Positions 47,976 through 59,017 of a stretch of 64,000 nucleotides of DNA are shown in pieces. The notes under the pieces were generated by a model. That model was not told the DNA's origin, ran no database searches, and was given only the letters and a program-made list of their open reading frames with translations. This DNA is from Symbiodinium kawagutii (Eukaryota; Sar; Dinophyceae; Suessiales; Symbiodiniaceae), in the NCBI GenBank assembly GCA_009767595.1, contig VSDK01013158.1:95680-159679 (forward strand), in the 5' to 3' direction. A program made the position numbers and the translations under genes. Position 1 is the first letter of the stretch, and every line of letters begins with the position of its first letter.

Positions 47976-48171
47976 ATTGGGCTACTATGGGTGGTTACAA
48001 TGGTCCACTATGGTTTCTCTTGAAAATGGTACTGAATAGTGACGCATTAACAATGATTGATTTTTGAAAAAGATGATTTGTTGTCGATCCATTCCCTTGG
48101 AAGCCGAACAGTCTTAAAGTTCAGTCCATATAGAAATCCGAGGGAGATGGATGAGAAATAACAACTGAAGA

Positions 48172-48363
48172 TTGGTTTATTTGGCACCCCAAATTCGAAT
48201 CGCTCTGAGAGCCTTGAAGCACAGCATGAAGGCCGTCCAGCTCCAGCCTGACCCATTGCAGGTAAAAGACTTCCTCCAGGAAGCTGGTGAAGTTCAATCC
48301 TTGAGGCCAGGCAATGTCCCCGCCTGCCCTCCAACGTGTCATGAGCCTCGGGAGCCCTGGTAG
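48172..48363 (+). CDS. Candidate coding frame, unknown
   Basis: LAPQIRIALRALKHSMKAVQ, LQPDPLQ at a CAG|GTAAAA site (48261), then KDFLQEAGEVQSLRPG. The first 30 codons up to the donor are the most exon-like. The minus strand is also open. Confidence 0.35.
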   Translation: MVYLAPQIRIALRALKHSMKAVQLQPDPLQVKDFLQEAGEVQSLRPGNVPACPPTCHEPREPW

Positions 48364-48483
48364 CTGGGATGCCCAGGAGATACAAAGACATCCGATTCGG
48401 AGAGGCCTCGGTGAGTTGTCAGTTCCGGCTGAGGATGGTGCTGGCTGATCTCCAATGAGAACTATCCACGGATATCGACTCAG

Positions 48484-48908
48484 TATTTCTACGCGCAAAC
48501 CCCCCCTTTCGCCCACAGGGCGAACTGGGGTGTTTGCACGTAAAGGTTTATGGTTTATAGTTTTAGGGTTTTAGGATTTATGGTTTTAGGGTTTTAGGGT
48601 TTATGGTTTTAGGGTTTTATCGTTTTTCTCCAAATTTTTGAGGGTTTTAAGGTTTACGGTTTAGGCTTTTAGGGTTTATGGTTTATGGTTTTAGGGTTTT
48701 ATGGTTTATGGTTTTAGGGTTTTAGGGTTTTAGGGTTGTATGTTTCCAGAATGCAAGCACAACACAGGTCAAGGACCTGCGCGATCCGTCCAGATACGCT
48801 TGATTTCGCACATGTGCATTTTGTACTGTAAAAACCAATGTTTTTTGACGTTCCCAGACGCTCCCGACAGAGGCGCGGGCAAACGGAGGTGTTTGCCCGT
48901 ATTTCTAC
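48484..48908. mobile_element. 407-bp TIR insertion with 9-bp target duplication
   Basis: The 9-mer TATTTCTAC lies at 48484-48492 and again at 48900-48908. The sequence between starts GCGCAAACCCC and ends GGTGTTTGCCCG, an imperfect inverted repeat (about 9 of 11). Each end also folds on itself (GGGCAAAC..GTTTGCCC at the right). A 9-bp duplication is typical of Mutator-like elements, but there is no transposase, so this would be a non-autonomous element. Confidence 0.6.
48545..48738 (+). repeat. Telomere-like TTTAGGG / TTTATGG array
   Basis: About 190 bp of GGTTTTAGGG and GGTTTATGG words, close to the plant-type telomere repeat TTTAGGG that dinoflagellates also use. It is degenerate and interstitial, and sits inside the TIR insertion at 48493-48899. 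Confidence 0.8.
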
Positions 48909-49019
48909 TGCTGATCAGAAATGAATGTCTTGCAAACAAGCAATGGTGAGATTAGTAGGTTGGTAGGTTGGTGGGTTGGTGGGTTGGTTGGAAGACTCGT
49001 TGGTCGACTTCGGGGCGAC

Positions 49020-49163
49020 TGCCGTGCAAGGATGGTTTATGCCGGTGCGTTAGGTAAAATCAGTCGTGATAAACTACAAGCATTGGAATGGATCACAACT
49101 TGGACACTGCTTGACCCGAAAAAAATCACGCAAGCCCCAGGTGTTATTCAAAAGCGAAGATGA
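49020..49163 (+). CDS. Candidate coding frame, unknown
   Basis: VYAGALGKISRDKLQALEWI then TTWTLLDPKKITQAPGV. CAG|GTGTTA at 49139 could be a donor. Protein-like composition only. Confidence 0.3.
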   Translation, partial: CRARMVYAGALGKISRDKLQALEWITTWTLLDPKKITQAPGVIQKRR

Positions 49164-49254
49164 CGCTTGGAACGCCAGTCTCTGAGGATGTGCAACAGAT
49201 TGCGAGGTGTTGCCACATGGTGAAAGTCAGTGGCCCTGCAGTGAATTTTGATGT

Positions 49255-49500
49255 GCCATGGGGTGAGAAGCTTCACCGGCTGAGGCCAAAGTTGGGCTTG
49301 AGGGTTCCGTTTTGTTGGGAAAGGTACTCCGTCTGGAGCTTCTTAGTCGCAATGCTGTCGGGACAGTTGACGGAGTCAATGCACATGCTACTGCTCGAGT
49401 CGCACTGTATCCCGTGAAGACATGTTCAGCCAATGTAGCAACCGGATGTAATTGTGCAAATTGTGTGTTCAAGTTCGGAAGGATCTGAACAAAGTGGGAG
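49255..49500 (+). CDS. Coding-like block open on both strands
   Basis: The + frame has VLRLELLSRNAVGTVDGVNA, then HATARVALYPVKTCSANVAT and a Cys pair (CNCANC), ending at a TGA near 49490. The minus frame of 169 codons covers the same DNA (LAEHVFTGYSATRAVACALT). The choice of strand is not possible from sequence alone. Confidence 0.25.
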
Positions 49501-49659
49501 ATCGCAGGGAAAGCATTTTTTCCGCAGAGGTTGGAAATGGGAAATATTTCATGTTTTCTCTTTCCATGGTAGAATCCGAAGCCTTTCCAAAGTGGCAACA
49601 TACCGCACTTAGAACTCTTAAAAGATGTTGCGTTGCGCAGTTGTAGCAGCTCCAAACAT

Positions 49660-49800
49660 GTTTTGGAACTCCATGTCATTGCCCTTGGATTTTGCACAGC
49701 CTGGCGAGACTCTCCGCCAAGGCTCGACTGCTCCACGGATCATTTGGACAAGGCACGTGACTGGGCTTCTCGATGGTGCCATCACCGAAGCTTTTGCACA
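49660..49800 (+). CDS. Candidate exon, unknown
   Basis: The frame SLPLDFAQPGETLRQGSTAP then RIIWTRHVTGLLDGAITEAF is protein-like, and runs into a CA-rich microsatellite at 49800 that is probably intron. Confidence 0.35.
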
Positions 49801-50499
49801 GACACAGACGTATACAAACACACACGTATGGTGTTTGCACACATTTCTAGGTACAAACACATATGCACATGTTGTATTCATGCATGTACATACTTGTGTA
49901 TATGTAAATGAACGGAAATAAGCAAGATATACATATATTTGCTAACTTATGCATACATTGGCATGGCTACAGCAAGTACCGCTACAAGAAACAACCTGCC
50001 GTTCTTTGTTGAGATATTCCTGAGAATGAAACTGTTGTGACCACCAAAGCGAGTGCCAAAACGAGCAACCAAACGCAGGTGGAGCAGTTACCGCGAAATC
50101 CAGGAGTCAACAATGATCCTTTGTGAATCTTGGGTCGACAATTGTGATCACAGTTAGGTTTATGATTACTCTTGTGATCACTGTAGTATTGATGTTGATA
50201 AGCTGATCTGGTTGCTTCAGTAGCTATCAAATCATGGGTACTAGTAGGAGACACTTCCCAAAGAATCAGGCGTACGGGTGTTTTTCCAAGTGGTACCTCC
50301 AAATAGTTCGTTTACCTGACACTGATAGTTTTGGGGAAGGCTGCTAGCCCTTGACCCTGGATTTCTTGAGGGGTTTGAGTTTTTGTTACCCACTTCTTCT
50401 TCAACACACACACCCAGGCTCGTTGACAGTATAGCGGTACTTGAGCAGGACATATGCAGAGCAACGCAGGTAGATTAGATTGATGTAAGCATGTCTTTT

Positions 50500-50656
50500 T
50501 CTCCCCCTCTCGCTAGCTGTCCCTCTCCCTCTCGATCTCCCTCTCCATCTCCCTCTCCTTCTCCCTCTCCCTCTCCTTCTCCTTCTCCCTCTCCCTCTCC
50601 TTCTCCTTCTCCCTCTCCCTCTCTCACTCTCTCCCTCTCTCTCTCTCTCTCTCTGC
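50500..50656. repeat. CTCCCT/TC microsatellite
   Basis: (CTCCCT)n and (CTCCTT)n, then (TC)n. The SPSPSP and GEGEGE frames on the two strands are artefacts. Confidence 0.95.
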
Positions 50657-50889
50657 TTTTTTCATGTGTATACATCTGTACTATATATGTACATTCAAGG
50701 TGCAGTAGATCTGGATATATGTGCCAGACATCATGCATCTTACTTACATCACACTTTGAAGCTTTGGCAGAGTCACGAGCCGCGCCTGCGCGAGGTCTTA
50801 GTCCATGGTCTTAGCTTTTGCACCACTTGGCAGGACCAGGGATCACAGCTGAGTGAGACCTGACCTAGCCATACGTGTCCTGTGTTGAG

Positions 50890-51020
50890 AGATTTGCATG
50901 GGTTGGTTGTGGTTTTTCCAAAACTGACTCTGAGGGTTGGCTCAAAATCATTCCCCAAGACTGCATGATTGACCAAACAGGAGGGTTGGCAAGTGCTGTG
51001 GGTCCCAAAAGGTATTTGTT
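50890..51020 (+). CDS. Candidate exon, unknown
   Basis: The frame FAWVGCGFSKTDSEGWLKII then PQDCMIDQTGGLASAVGPKR ends at an AAAG|GTATTT donor (51013). Protein-like with a usable donor. Confidence 0.4.
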
Positions 51021-51281
51021 TTTTATATGTTTTTGCCTGTATGCACGTGCCATCTCCAACCCGCCTCTCCAAAAGCAGAACTTGGTGTTGCAAGTGGGTC
51101 ACCCAGTGGGGCCATAAATGCCGATGTAAATGATGTACATTGAGCGGTCTCCCTTATAGCTACCATTGATGGACCAAGCGATGCCTTGGAGTCACGCGTG
51201 CACCGTTGAAGCCCTGCAGCTTAGGAACTCAGAAGGCCAGGGGACTTGTTGGGTTTAGGGAAACCATGCTGAATCATACGG

Positions 51282-51340
51282 TAAGTCATGTGGCAAGTCA
51301 TATGGCAAGTCCTGTGGAAAGTCATGTGGGAAGTCATGGT
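51282..51340. repeat. 12-bp GGCAAGTCATGT tandem repeat
   Basis: Five imperfect copies of aagtcatgtggc. Confidence 0.8.
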
Positions 51341-51409
51341 GACTTGCAGCAAGAACAGCGGCATTTTTAGGCGTGTCCGTGGTGGCATAGATCACTTTGA
51401 TGGAGATAT

Positions 51410-51503
51410 GGGTGTTTCTCAAAATAGCGGACTCATTCATTTATGTAGTAAATAAAGTCATAAACCAACCATTTTGGGGGGTCCCCTATTCTAAGAACCC
51501 CCC
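51410..51503. mobile_element. MITE-like TIR element, copy 4
   Basis: About 94 bp from GGGTGTTTCTCAAAATAG to CTATTCTAAGAACCCCCC. The ends are inverted repeats with interruptions. The interior carries ATAAACCAACCAT, as in copies 3 and 5. Confidence 0.65.
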
Positions 51504-51564
51504 AGAAAAAGAACGCCATGTCATGGTGAAATAGGCTGTGCTTCCCCATCAACGCTTTGGACTT

Positions 51565-51681
51565 CGGCTGCTGTGTGCTGCCATGGCCTTGTACTCTGCG
51601 TTGGAAGATTCCGACAGCATTGCGGAGATCGTGCGCAAGGAGGGACTGATCTTGCGATCAAAAGCGTCTTGCGTTGATTGA
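51565..51681 (+). CDS. Candidate terminal exon, unknown
   Basis: LCAAMALYSALEDSDSIAEI then VRKEGLILRSKASCVD and TGA. Acidic helix-like composition. It could also start at the internal ATG at 51582. Confidence 0.35.
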   Translation, partial: RLLCAAMALYSALEDSDSIAEIVRKEGLILRSKASCVD

Positions 51682-51969
51682 TGGCAATAGTCTTGTTAGT
51701 AGATGATAAATTGTTAATGGCTAATCAAGTATTGCGTAGTTGATAGATTGTTAGTAGTTGGTAATGGCTAAGAAGATGGTAAATTGTTGATGGTGTCCAC
51801 ATTTCCATAGGTTTCAATTTTTGATCTTTTCATACATTTGCAAAAGCACACACACTTACAAACGCCCGATGGTCTTGCAAAATGATCAGAAACCCGTCAA
51901 CTCTCATCAGCCATTCAACAACCATTCATACTATTGATGACAATTTTACCATTAACCACCAGTGTTCCA

Positions 51970-52052
51970 GCCATGGCTTTGCTCACCTTCCGTGCCCCAC
52001 AGCAGTGGATCGAAACGTCAGCGGATCCACGGCCCGGCTGCCAGGTGAGTGA
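51970..52052 (+). CDS. Candidate exon with strong donor, unknown
   Basis: VPAMALLTFRAPQQWIETSA then DPRPGCQ ends at CAG|GTGAGT, a perfect donor. The ATG at 51974 could be a start. From 52.1 to 53.3 kb no other exon stands out. Confidence 0.4.
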
Positions 52053-53303
52053 AGACTTGGGTGAGCCGAAACCGAGTCCCTCCGTCAGAGCCAGCGGAGG
52101 TCGCTGCCATGGAGCGCCGCGGCTTCCGAGTCGAAACACATCGCCATGGAGGTCGCTGACATGGTGATGGTCCATGGATCCACAAGCGATGGCCCGAAAA
52201 TGAAAAATAATTATACATGAAGAGTGAATATATAAATCATTATGAATACATATAAGACAATAAGACAGATAAGTAAATAAAGAAATCATGAACTGGAAAA
52301 GCCTATCGGCCACCAGTGTAAGGGACCATGCCATGGCATTCAAATTTTGTCAGGTCTTACGTTCTCCCGATAATGTACTTGTGATCATCGCAAAAGCTAG
52401 TAGCTATTAGGAACCTCAAGTAATTAGTTTGGTTTCAACAGTTCGATCCATGGTGATTTGTGCCCAAACAGACCCATGCAGGTACCGAAGTCATCAAAAC
52501 GACGTCATTCTAAGTTGGTAGGCAATGGCTTGGGGTACGCTGATTTGTGGGGATTTGTCGATCTTTTCCATGCTTTGTATCCGGAATAGCCAAGACCGGT
52601 TCAGTAGCGAGTGGCCATCTGACATGTCGCATCGGCTTGCAGTGGTTTCGGATTCTCTATATATACATACCATGCATGATGGTTGGTGGAAATTTAAGGC
52701 AAGACTGGAAACACCAAATCACCAAGTAGGGGCTTGTACCAAGATCAACTACTTGTAGCTTGAGAATTCAAAACATTCAATACCTGTATAAACCTCGTCA
52801 ACCGCCTCCAACCATAGCCACGAGACTTGAGTTCAGTGAAGTCGCGTCATGATAGCTGTTGCCATCAATCTTCCTGGCTGAGACAGCTGAGGTTCTATAT
52901 GGTTTCTGGCCGACTTTATTTTGGACACTCGTGATTCTTGAGACTTGGACAGAAACCAAAGCAGTGCTCACTGTTTCATCGGGTGATGGATGTCCTTTCC
53001 CAACTGGTTGGTCAAAGCCAAATGAATGATAGGTAAATTGCTCCACTCCGGTCCTTCCGTTTGCCCCGACATCATAGGTTCACATATGTCGCTTGGTAGT
53101 TTAAGTTCAAGGAATGCACGGCCCAATCATATAGCATTTTGGGAGTCCATGATGGGATTGAAACATGTACGAACCAGTCCTATTATGACCGTTGCATCAG
53201 ATCTAAGCCTATCTAAGCATATCTAAGCATATCTGCAAGCATATCTAACCTGAATATCCCCCTGACTGATTACATCCCAAGGTGTTGACTTACTCCCAAC
53301 ACT

Positions 53304-53460
53304 GCGTCGAATGAAGCTCTGCGTCGCCCACGCAAGGCCGTCCTCATCGGGCTGAACGTGACGTGGGACTTGGACGGCTCGTTGGGATTCAGAAATTTGG
53401 ATCCCAGGAGCTGCGCACTGCAAAGTTTGGCCCGGCTGGGTGATGAGGGGGGAAAGCACT
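53304..53460 (+). CDS. Candidate exon, unknown
   Basis: The frame TASNEALRRPRKAVLIGLNV, then TWDLDGSLGFRNLDPRSCAL and QSLARLGDEGGKH. GC-rich relative to its flanks and of normal composition. A minus frame is also open. Confidence 0.4.
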
Positions 53461-53481
53461 GGTTGTTGTGCAAAATATTTG

Positions 53482-53574
53482 GATTAACTATAGGGGTACC
53501 ATTAATAGTCATTTATAGCAATAAACCAACCATGTTTGGGATTTTTGGGGTCTCTTATTTTGAGAACCCCCCCA
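53482..53574. mobile_element. MITE-like TIR element, copy 5
   Basis: From GGATTAACTATAGGGGTACC to GGGGTCTCTTATTTTGAGAA then CCCCCCC. The interior has ATAAACCAACCAT. It directly abuts the 72-bp tandem repeat. Confidence 0.6.
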
Positions 53575-53576
53575 TA

Positions 53577-53805
53577 AAACCCTGGATTAACTATTTGGAT
53601 TAACTATAAAAGTATGAACTGTAATCCAGGGTTTGTAAATTGTTTGTTAAACCCTGGATTAACTATTTGGATTAACTATAAAAGTATGAACTGTAATCCA
53701 GGGTTTGTAAATTGTTTGTTAAACCCTGGATTAACTATTTGGATTAACTATAAAAGTATGAACTGTAATCCAGGGTTTGTAAATTGTTAAACCCTGGATT
53801 TACAA
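53577..53805. repeat. 72-bp tandem repeat with palindromic arms
   Basis: Copies start at 53580, 53652 and 53724 (AAACCCTGGATTAACTAT...), with a partial fourth near 53790. Each unit carries AAACCCTGGATTA and its inverse TAATCCAGGGTTT about 35 bp apart, so it can fold into a 13-bp-stem hairpin. The copies are near identical. Confidence 0.9.
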
Positions 53806-54199
53806 ACACATAAGAACCCTGGGTTTTACTGCGTTCTACTGAGTTGTGATGTATCGTTTTTGGGATTGTTGCTAGCATGTCGCATGGGTTATTCCATATC
53901 ATACCCAAACATGTATTTTTTCTGACTGGCACGATTGTTCTGGATGGGCTAGTCGGAGGAGCAGTTGGAGCAGTATGATATCATATCATTATCATATCGG
54001 GACTGGTACAATTTCTAGTACCAGCAGTGGCTGAGTAGCGTTAGGAACAAGTTGTATCAGAAGTTTACCAATTTGATTATTGCTTAGAAATGATTCTATT
54101 GTTACTATTCTAAACCATTATTGCTTAGTTTAAGAATTTGATTGTCAACATTGTTACTATTTGTTGTTGTTGCTGGTGTTGCTTTGGTTCATGACGGTC

Positions 54200-54473
54200 C
54201 TTGGTGATTCTGCTTCGCTGCTGGGTGGAGTGTGGCGACCACTCGCCATGGAGGACTGCAGTGGAACACTCGGAGATCCTCCCAAGTGCTCAAGCACTTC
54301 TGATGACTCGCTTAGCTCCGCGGCCTAGCGCGAAGGGCGTAGCAAACCCAATCATTCCAATGCAGGGAAGGGCGTTCCGATCCCAAGTCCCCAAACACAT
54401 CACCGGCGGAGGAAACGAGACTGCTGGATTTCTTGATCCATTTCTGGATCAGTTAAAACACGGCTGTTTCTAG
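54200..54473 (+). CDS. Candidate coding frame, unknown
   Basis: QALLMTRLAPRPSAKGVANP, IIPMQGRAFRSQVPKHITGG and NETAGFLDPFLDQLKHGCF to TAG. A different frame (VLGDSASLLGGVWRPLAMED) looks better before 54310, so a splice or frameshift may lie between. Confidence 0.3.
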
Positions 54474-54856
54474 CTTCTCTGGCAATCCATGTGCGTTGCC
54501 CTGGACGCTGGAAACACTGCAGGACAAATGGAATTGATGAATATGAAAGACATGGACGCATGACGGAAAAACACTTTTAGATCTTTAAACCCTGCAGTCA
54601 GAAGATATTGAATGATCACAGAGTCAGCAGAGCTCACAGCGAGGGACAGACACCTATGCCCCTATAGAATATGATGATGCAGAAACTGCGAAGAGTTGTG
54701 GTTTTCAATTGATGTCTCTCAAACAGGACGGTGCAGGTGAGACAAACTTTCTGATTGGTCTCAAGTTTGATTGTTTGGTGCCTCAAGGATCCGAGCCTTG
54801 AAGCCTTGACCCAGACCCATCGAGGTTGATACAAGCTCTGCTATTGTGCTGCGCTG

Positions 54857-55060
54857 TTGATTAGCGGGCGACGTTTGAAAGACAACCAACTTCCGAGCAT
54901 TGTTTGCGTGACACTCCGTGTGATCCAAGGTTTGCTTCATGCTGACCTTTGTCCCTTGCGCATTTTCTGTGAGGACTTATCGGCAGCGGAGGAAAGACTC
55001 TTGACCCAAGTGGTGGGATGTCACACGAGGCACATTTGCTTGCCTGTGAATATGGTCTGA
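54857..55060 (+). CDS. Candidate coding frame, unknown
   Basis: SIVCVTLRVIQGLLHADLCP then LRIFCEDLSAAEERLLTQVV to a TGA at 55058. Normal composition. From 55.1 to 56.1 kb no convincing exon is visible. Confidence 0.3.
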   Translation: MISGRRLKDNQLPSIVCVTLRVIQGLLHADLCPLRIFCEDLSAAEERLLTQVVGCHTRHICLPVNMV

Positions 55061-56474
55061 CGTTGACCTTCGATTTATAATCTTGCCCATTCTTGCCCCT
55101 TTTAAAGCGAACCAACCTCCCAAACCAAATACCAAACATACCCTAAAGATCCCTCAAGCTAATTGTGTTTGCATTTAAATCTAGATCTACCCAGATCTAT
55201 ACATCAATACAAGAGCAATTATTGGATTCTTGGATTTCTTGGGTAGTGCAAATGAAATTTCATTCTGATTTGTGGAAATTGAAGACCAATAATAAAAACA
55301 GGCTTGATTTTAGATGAAAGTCTCTTTGATGTCAAAGAGGCGAGGGGTACGGGTTGTTGATTAATCAGAGGTTGACATTAGTGGTCCTTCTGCGGTAGAG
55401 AATCCAACATTTCTGGTGCTGAGGGGCACCATATTTGCACTTTGTATCCTTGTTTTGGATTCACTCCGGGCAGCGCACCTAAATGTAGTCTTGCTCAGAT
55501 GAACTGGATCTTGCCTTCAAATATTTTTGCAGGAAATACAGAAATATTCTTTGGCATGTTTTCCCAATTTGTTATACATTCAACTGTGGCAACTGGGAGG
55601 TACAAGTGATGAACAGCAGCAAATGAATTTCGGGCAAAAGAAAGTCAGATGGATGAATTTCATTGTATTTTCTAAGACAGCTGTGACCGGCTTATGTCAC
55701 ATTGAAATGCATTGAAGACTATGGACTATGGACTTGAAATGATCGTATAATGTTTCACAATCAAGTCTCATGATTATCATGATCATTTCAAATATTTATT
55801 GCACAATTATGATTGTTTCCGGCTTGTTTCATTATCTCCCAATTCGCAGCCGTGGTTCTGCATTCACCTTCGTATGCTGCGTCCCTATTTCAGCACCAAC
55901 GGCACGGCTTCTCAGCCACGAATGGTCAGCCTTTCTGTTTTCGGGGTGCACAACGGCATGATTCAACCGCCAAGCCAACTAGTGTTTGTCACTTAACTAT
56001 GACCATGATTAACCAAAAATCACATCACCAACTATCACTGAAATATTATTGACGAATCGTATATAGTGCATAACCAACATTCTCCATTATTACACGGCCA
56101 TAACCAACCATTTATTTGCCATCCGTGCTGGACAACTCCTCAGTTGGAGTCGCGAGGATGCCGGCGAGCCTTTGGTGCTTGGCGGGCTGGAGATCCTTTT
56201 GGTTTTTTGCACCCTATGGACAGTGGAGGGGGACAGTTGAAGCACATAGTTGGTTGATGTTAATTGTTTGACCCACCGCTTGTGGTGGTTTTTGGTACTT
56301 TATCATCGATAATTGATAATAAGCTAAAAGGTGTTTAATACCTATGAGAACTGGTTAATAAGGAGTAAACATTGCAGAATTAAGGACCGAAAGAGCAGTA
56401 TAGAACATGTTGAGCGTAGCTCATATAGGTGTGAATGATATATGAGGCACTAGGATCAAGAATGCAATTTTTGA

Positions 56475-56582
56475 GCACAAGGAAGGAAGAAGGGAAGCAA
56501 GGAATGAATGCAGGAAGGAAGGGGTGAAGGGAGGGAGAAGTGACAGAAAGAAGGAAGGAAGAGAGGAGTGAGGGGTCGAAGG
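56475..56582. repeat. GGAA/GAAGG purine-rich microsatellite
   Basis: Interrupted AAGG repeat on the + strand. The LPSFLPS minus frames are artefacts. Confidence 0.8.
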
Positions 56583-56699
56583 CAATGAAGTCAGGTGGGA
56601 ATCAGCACATTGAACCAAGACCATACACTCCACCTTGTTGCTTGGTTTGTGTCCGTTTGGTTCTTCGGAGTGGTTAGCAACTGGATGGGTTGGTTGATG

Positions 56700-57451
56700 T
56701 TTGTTTTGGAGATTCACTTAGGGGGAGACGCGGTGCTTGCCACGAAATGTGCAACGTGTTCCAACACTGCTCCTGTCATTCTTCAGTGGCGAGCCACCAT
56801 TTCCAGAACAACTTCTCACACGCGCGATGGAACTTCCCTGTGCTTCCCTCTGTTTCCCTATGCTTCCCTGTCTTGTGGAGGCGATTATCGACAGTCCTCA
56901 CAAGCTGCAGGGGAGCGCCAAGCACTGGCTATGTAGCTGTTTCGGCAAATTTGTATCCGAGGGATTTTGGCTTTTCACATCGCGGAGATACTTTTGTCCA
57001 GCAAACAGTTTTTTTGTATCCGTGTTGCCTTTGACAACAAGTCAAAGCAGGATTTTTTGGGTTCCTAGATCGACAGTCCTGGCCAGCAAATAGAGTTGTG
57101 AATGTATTGTTGTTTTCAGATTCAACCATTATTGGTCCTTTTGAGTATGGTAAGTTGAAACCAGCAACCACTGCTGCTTGCGTCTTCTTATTTGCTCTCG
57201 CTTCCCATGTTGAACTTGTATGGATGCTCTTGACGTTTTTGATTTCGCAGGACTTGGTGCTTGAAGGTCTTCTACTTCTTTTGCGCCAGCTGTGCCTTAA
57301 TTCAACTTGGGATAGGCAACAGGACCCTCACTATCCGTCACCATTCACCATCATGGCCATGCTTGGCAAATCGAGGTGTCAGCAGTCTCTACGTTTGCTG
57401 CAACTGGATACCGCCGCTTTTCGTGACGGCTGGGCTTTGGGTTGTCTTTGA
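56700..57451 (+). CDS. Region of several open frames, unknown
   Basis: Short coding-like stretches such as VEAIIDSPHKLQGSAKHWLC (56875-56935), FGKFVSEGFWLF (56940) and LRLAQ-poor hydrophobic frames near 57150-57260. No frame is clearly dominant. From 57.5 to 58.5 kb I see no gene. Confidence 0.15.
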
Positions 57452-58553
57452 TATGGACGCTTGACACATTCAGCGCTGTCGCGCGATCTTACTGAAAGTA
57501 ATCGAAAGGATGCTGTGTGCAGAAAGTATGGTAGATAATTTTTGACATGATTCCAGCAATCAGCGAGTGCTCTCTAGATGTGCATTTTGTTGTGTGATGC
57601 TGTGAAGGTCCATCAAATATTAAGACAGGACTGAAATGGACAGAACTGATTTCGATTGTGAAGTTTGTGTGGGTCAATTCTCCTGTACTCCAGCTCGCCA
57701 CTTTCCAGCTTGAATTTCGTGCTGAAAAATGCTGCTGTCATCTGCTATCCAGTTCTCAAAGCATGTCATGTTAGTCAGGTGATGTCAGGTGAGGCCTCGA
57801 TTGCCAGCAGCTGCCAGCTTGATCACTCCAGGCTTTTGGCATGGCATGGCTGGTCTTCTGGGCTGTTTGGAGCTTCCTGCTCCCTTTCGCTTTTCTGGCA
57901 GGGTCGCTTGTTTGATTCAACAGAGGACGCGGCAGGAGGTTGTGGGTCGCCTATCAGGCTTATGATCCAATGATTCACCAAGCTTCATGGTTAAATGTGA
58001 TACTGCAATAGTGCTCAATAAGAACTCATGGTGCTTATATCATGCTGTCGCATAATTAACGAATGTTGCTTGTGGTTATATGAGTTGAAGGATTTCGTTG
58101 TTGCCCACCGCGTGCGAATCATGTTGGCACGACAGCGGATCTGCAAACTCCAAAGCTTGTATAGGTTGTTTAGATGACGACTAGTCTTGTGAAGGGCAAC
58201 ATCAATCTATTCCATCATCATTTCATCCATTCCTGCCATCTATTCCTGTGAAAACTGGAGTCAAATGGAAAGTATAATCTCATGGAAATCTCTATGGATC
58301 AAACGGCAAGGTCCCAATTTTCCCTCAAAGTAATGATTCCTCCAACTGTATTTTCAAAGGTCACTAAGAGGACTTTTTGGCCTTGTTGAGTCGGAACTTC
58401 GGCTGCAGAAATCCATAGCAAAGCCCGTGGTTTGATTCATAAGTCCCCTTGTGAAATCATATTCTCTAACAGGGGGCTTATAAATCCATATAGCCATATA
58501 AGCCCCCTATTTGATTCATAAGCCCCGTCGTAGTCTCCCAGAGTCAATGACTG

Positions 58554-58833
58554 ATGCTGCCGAGGGCCCCAGGCCACCGTTTCAGCCGAGGCATAAGGAA
58601 GCGGTCAAAGAAATGTCTCTTGGTTCATGGGAGATTTCATTCAGGGGAGATTTCATTCAGGGGAGATTTCAGGAGAATCTTTAGTCCTCAAGGGATATAC
58701 CTTCCACCTTTCAACCAAGGGTCAGAAGGCGACTTTTTGCAACCCATATGTTGGGGAAGAATTGGTCACGATTCTTGTGGCGAACCAGAGCTCGGGAATC
58801 AGCAGAGTGAAAGCACGGCGTCCCCGGCCATGA
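58554..58833 (+). CDS. Candidate exon(s), unknown
   Basis: Two overlapping frames look real in turn: DAAEGPRPPFQPRHKEAVKE (58551-58680), then LVLKGYTFHLSTKGQKATFC and NPYVGEELVTILVANQSSGI (58680-58800). A 15-18-bp direct repeat (gggagatttcattcagg, three copies at 58629-58672) lies at the switch. Confidence 0.35.
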
Positions 58834-59017
58834 GCTTGATTATGTAGATTGTTACCCTTTCTTATGTTGTGAAGCGTGTTGCTAGCATATCATATATCTG
58901 TCAAATAAAACACATCATCAAACGTCTATATCTCAGATCTTTACATGCGTAGATCAATAGCATAAATACTTACGTATCTACATTATGCACACTGATTTAC
59001 ACATGCATTGATAAGTA

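Noticed and set aside
50475-50738. A Gly-Glu repeat protein on the minus strand
   Set aside because: It comes entirely from a CTCCCT/TC microsatellite.
51455-51475. CCATTTTGG as a trace of the dinoflagellate spliced leader
   Set aside because: The flanking bases do not match the spliced-leader sequence; the word belongs to MITE-like copy 4.
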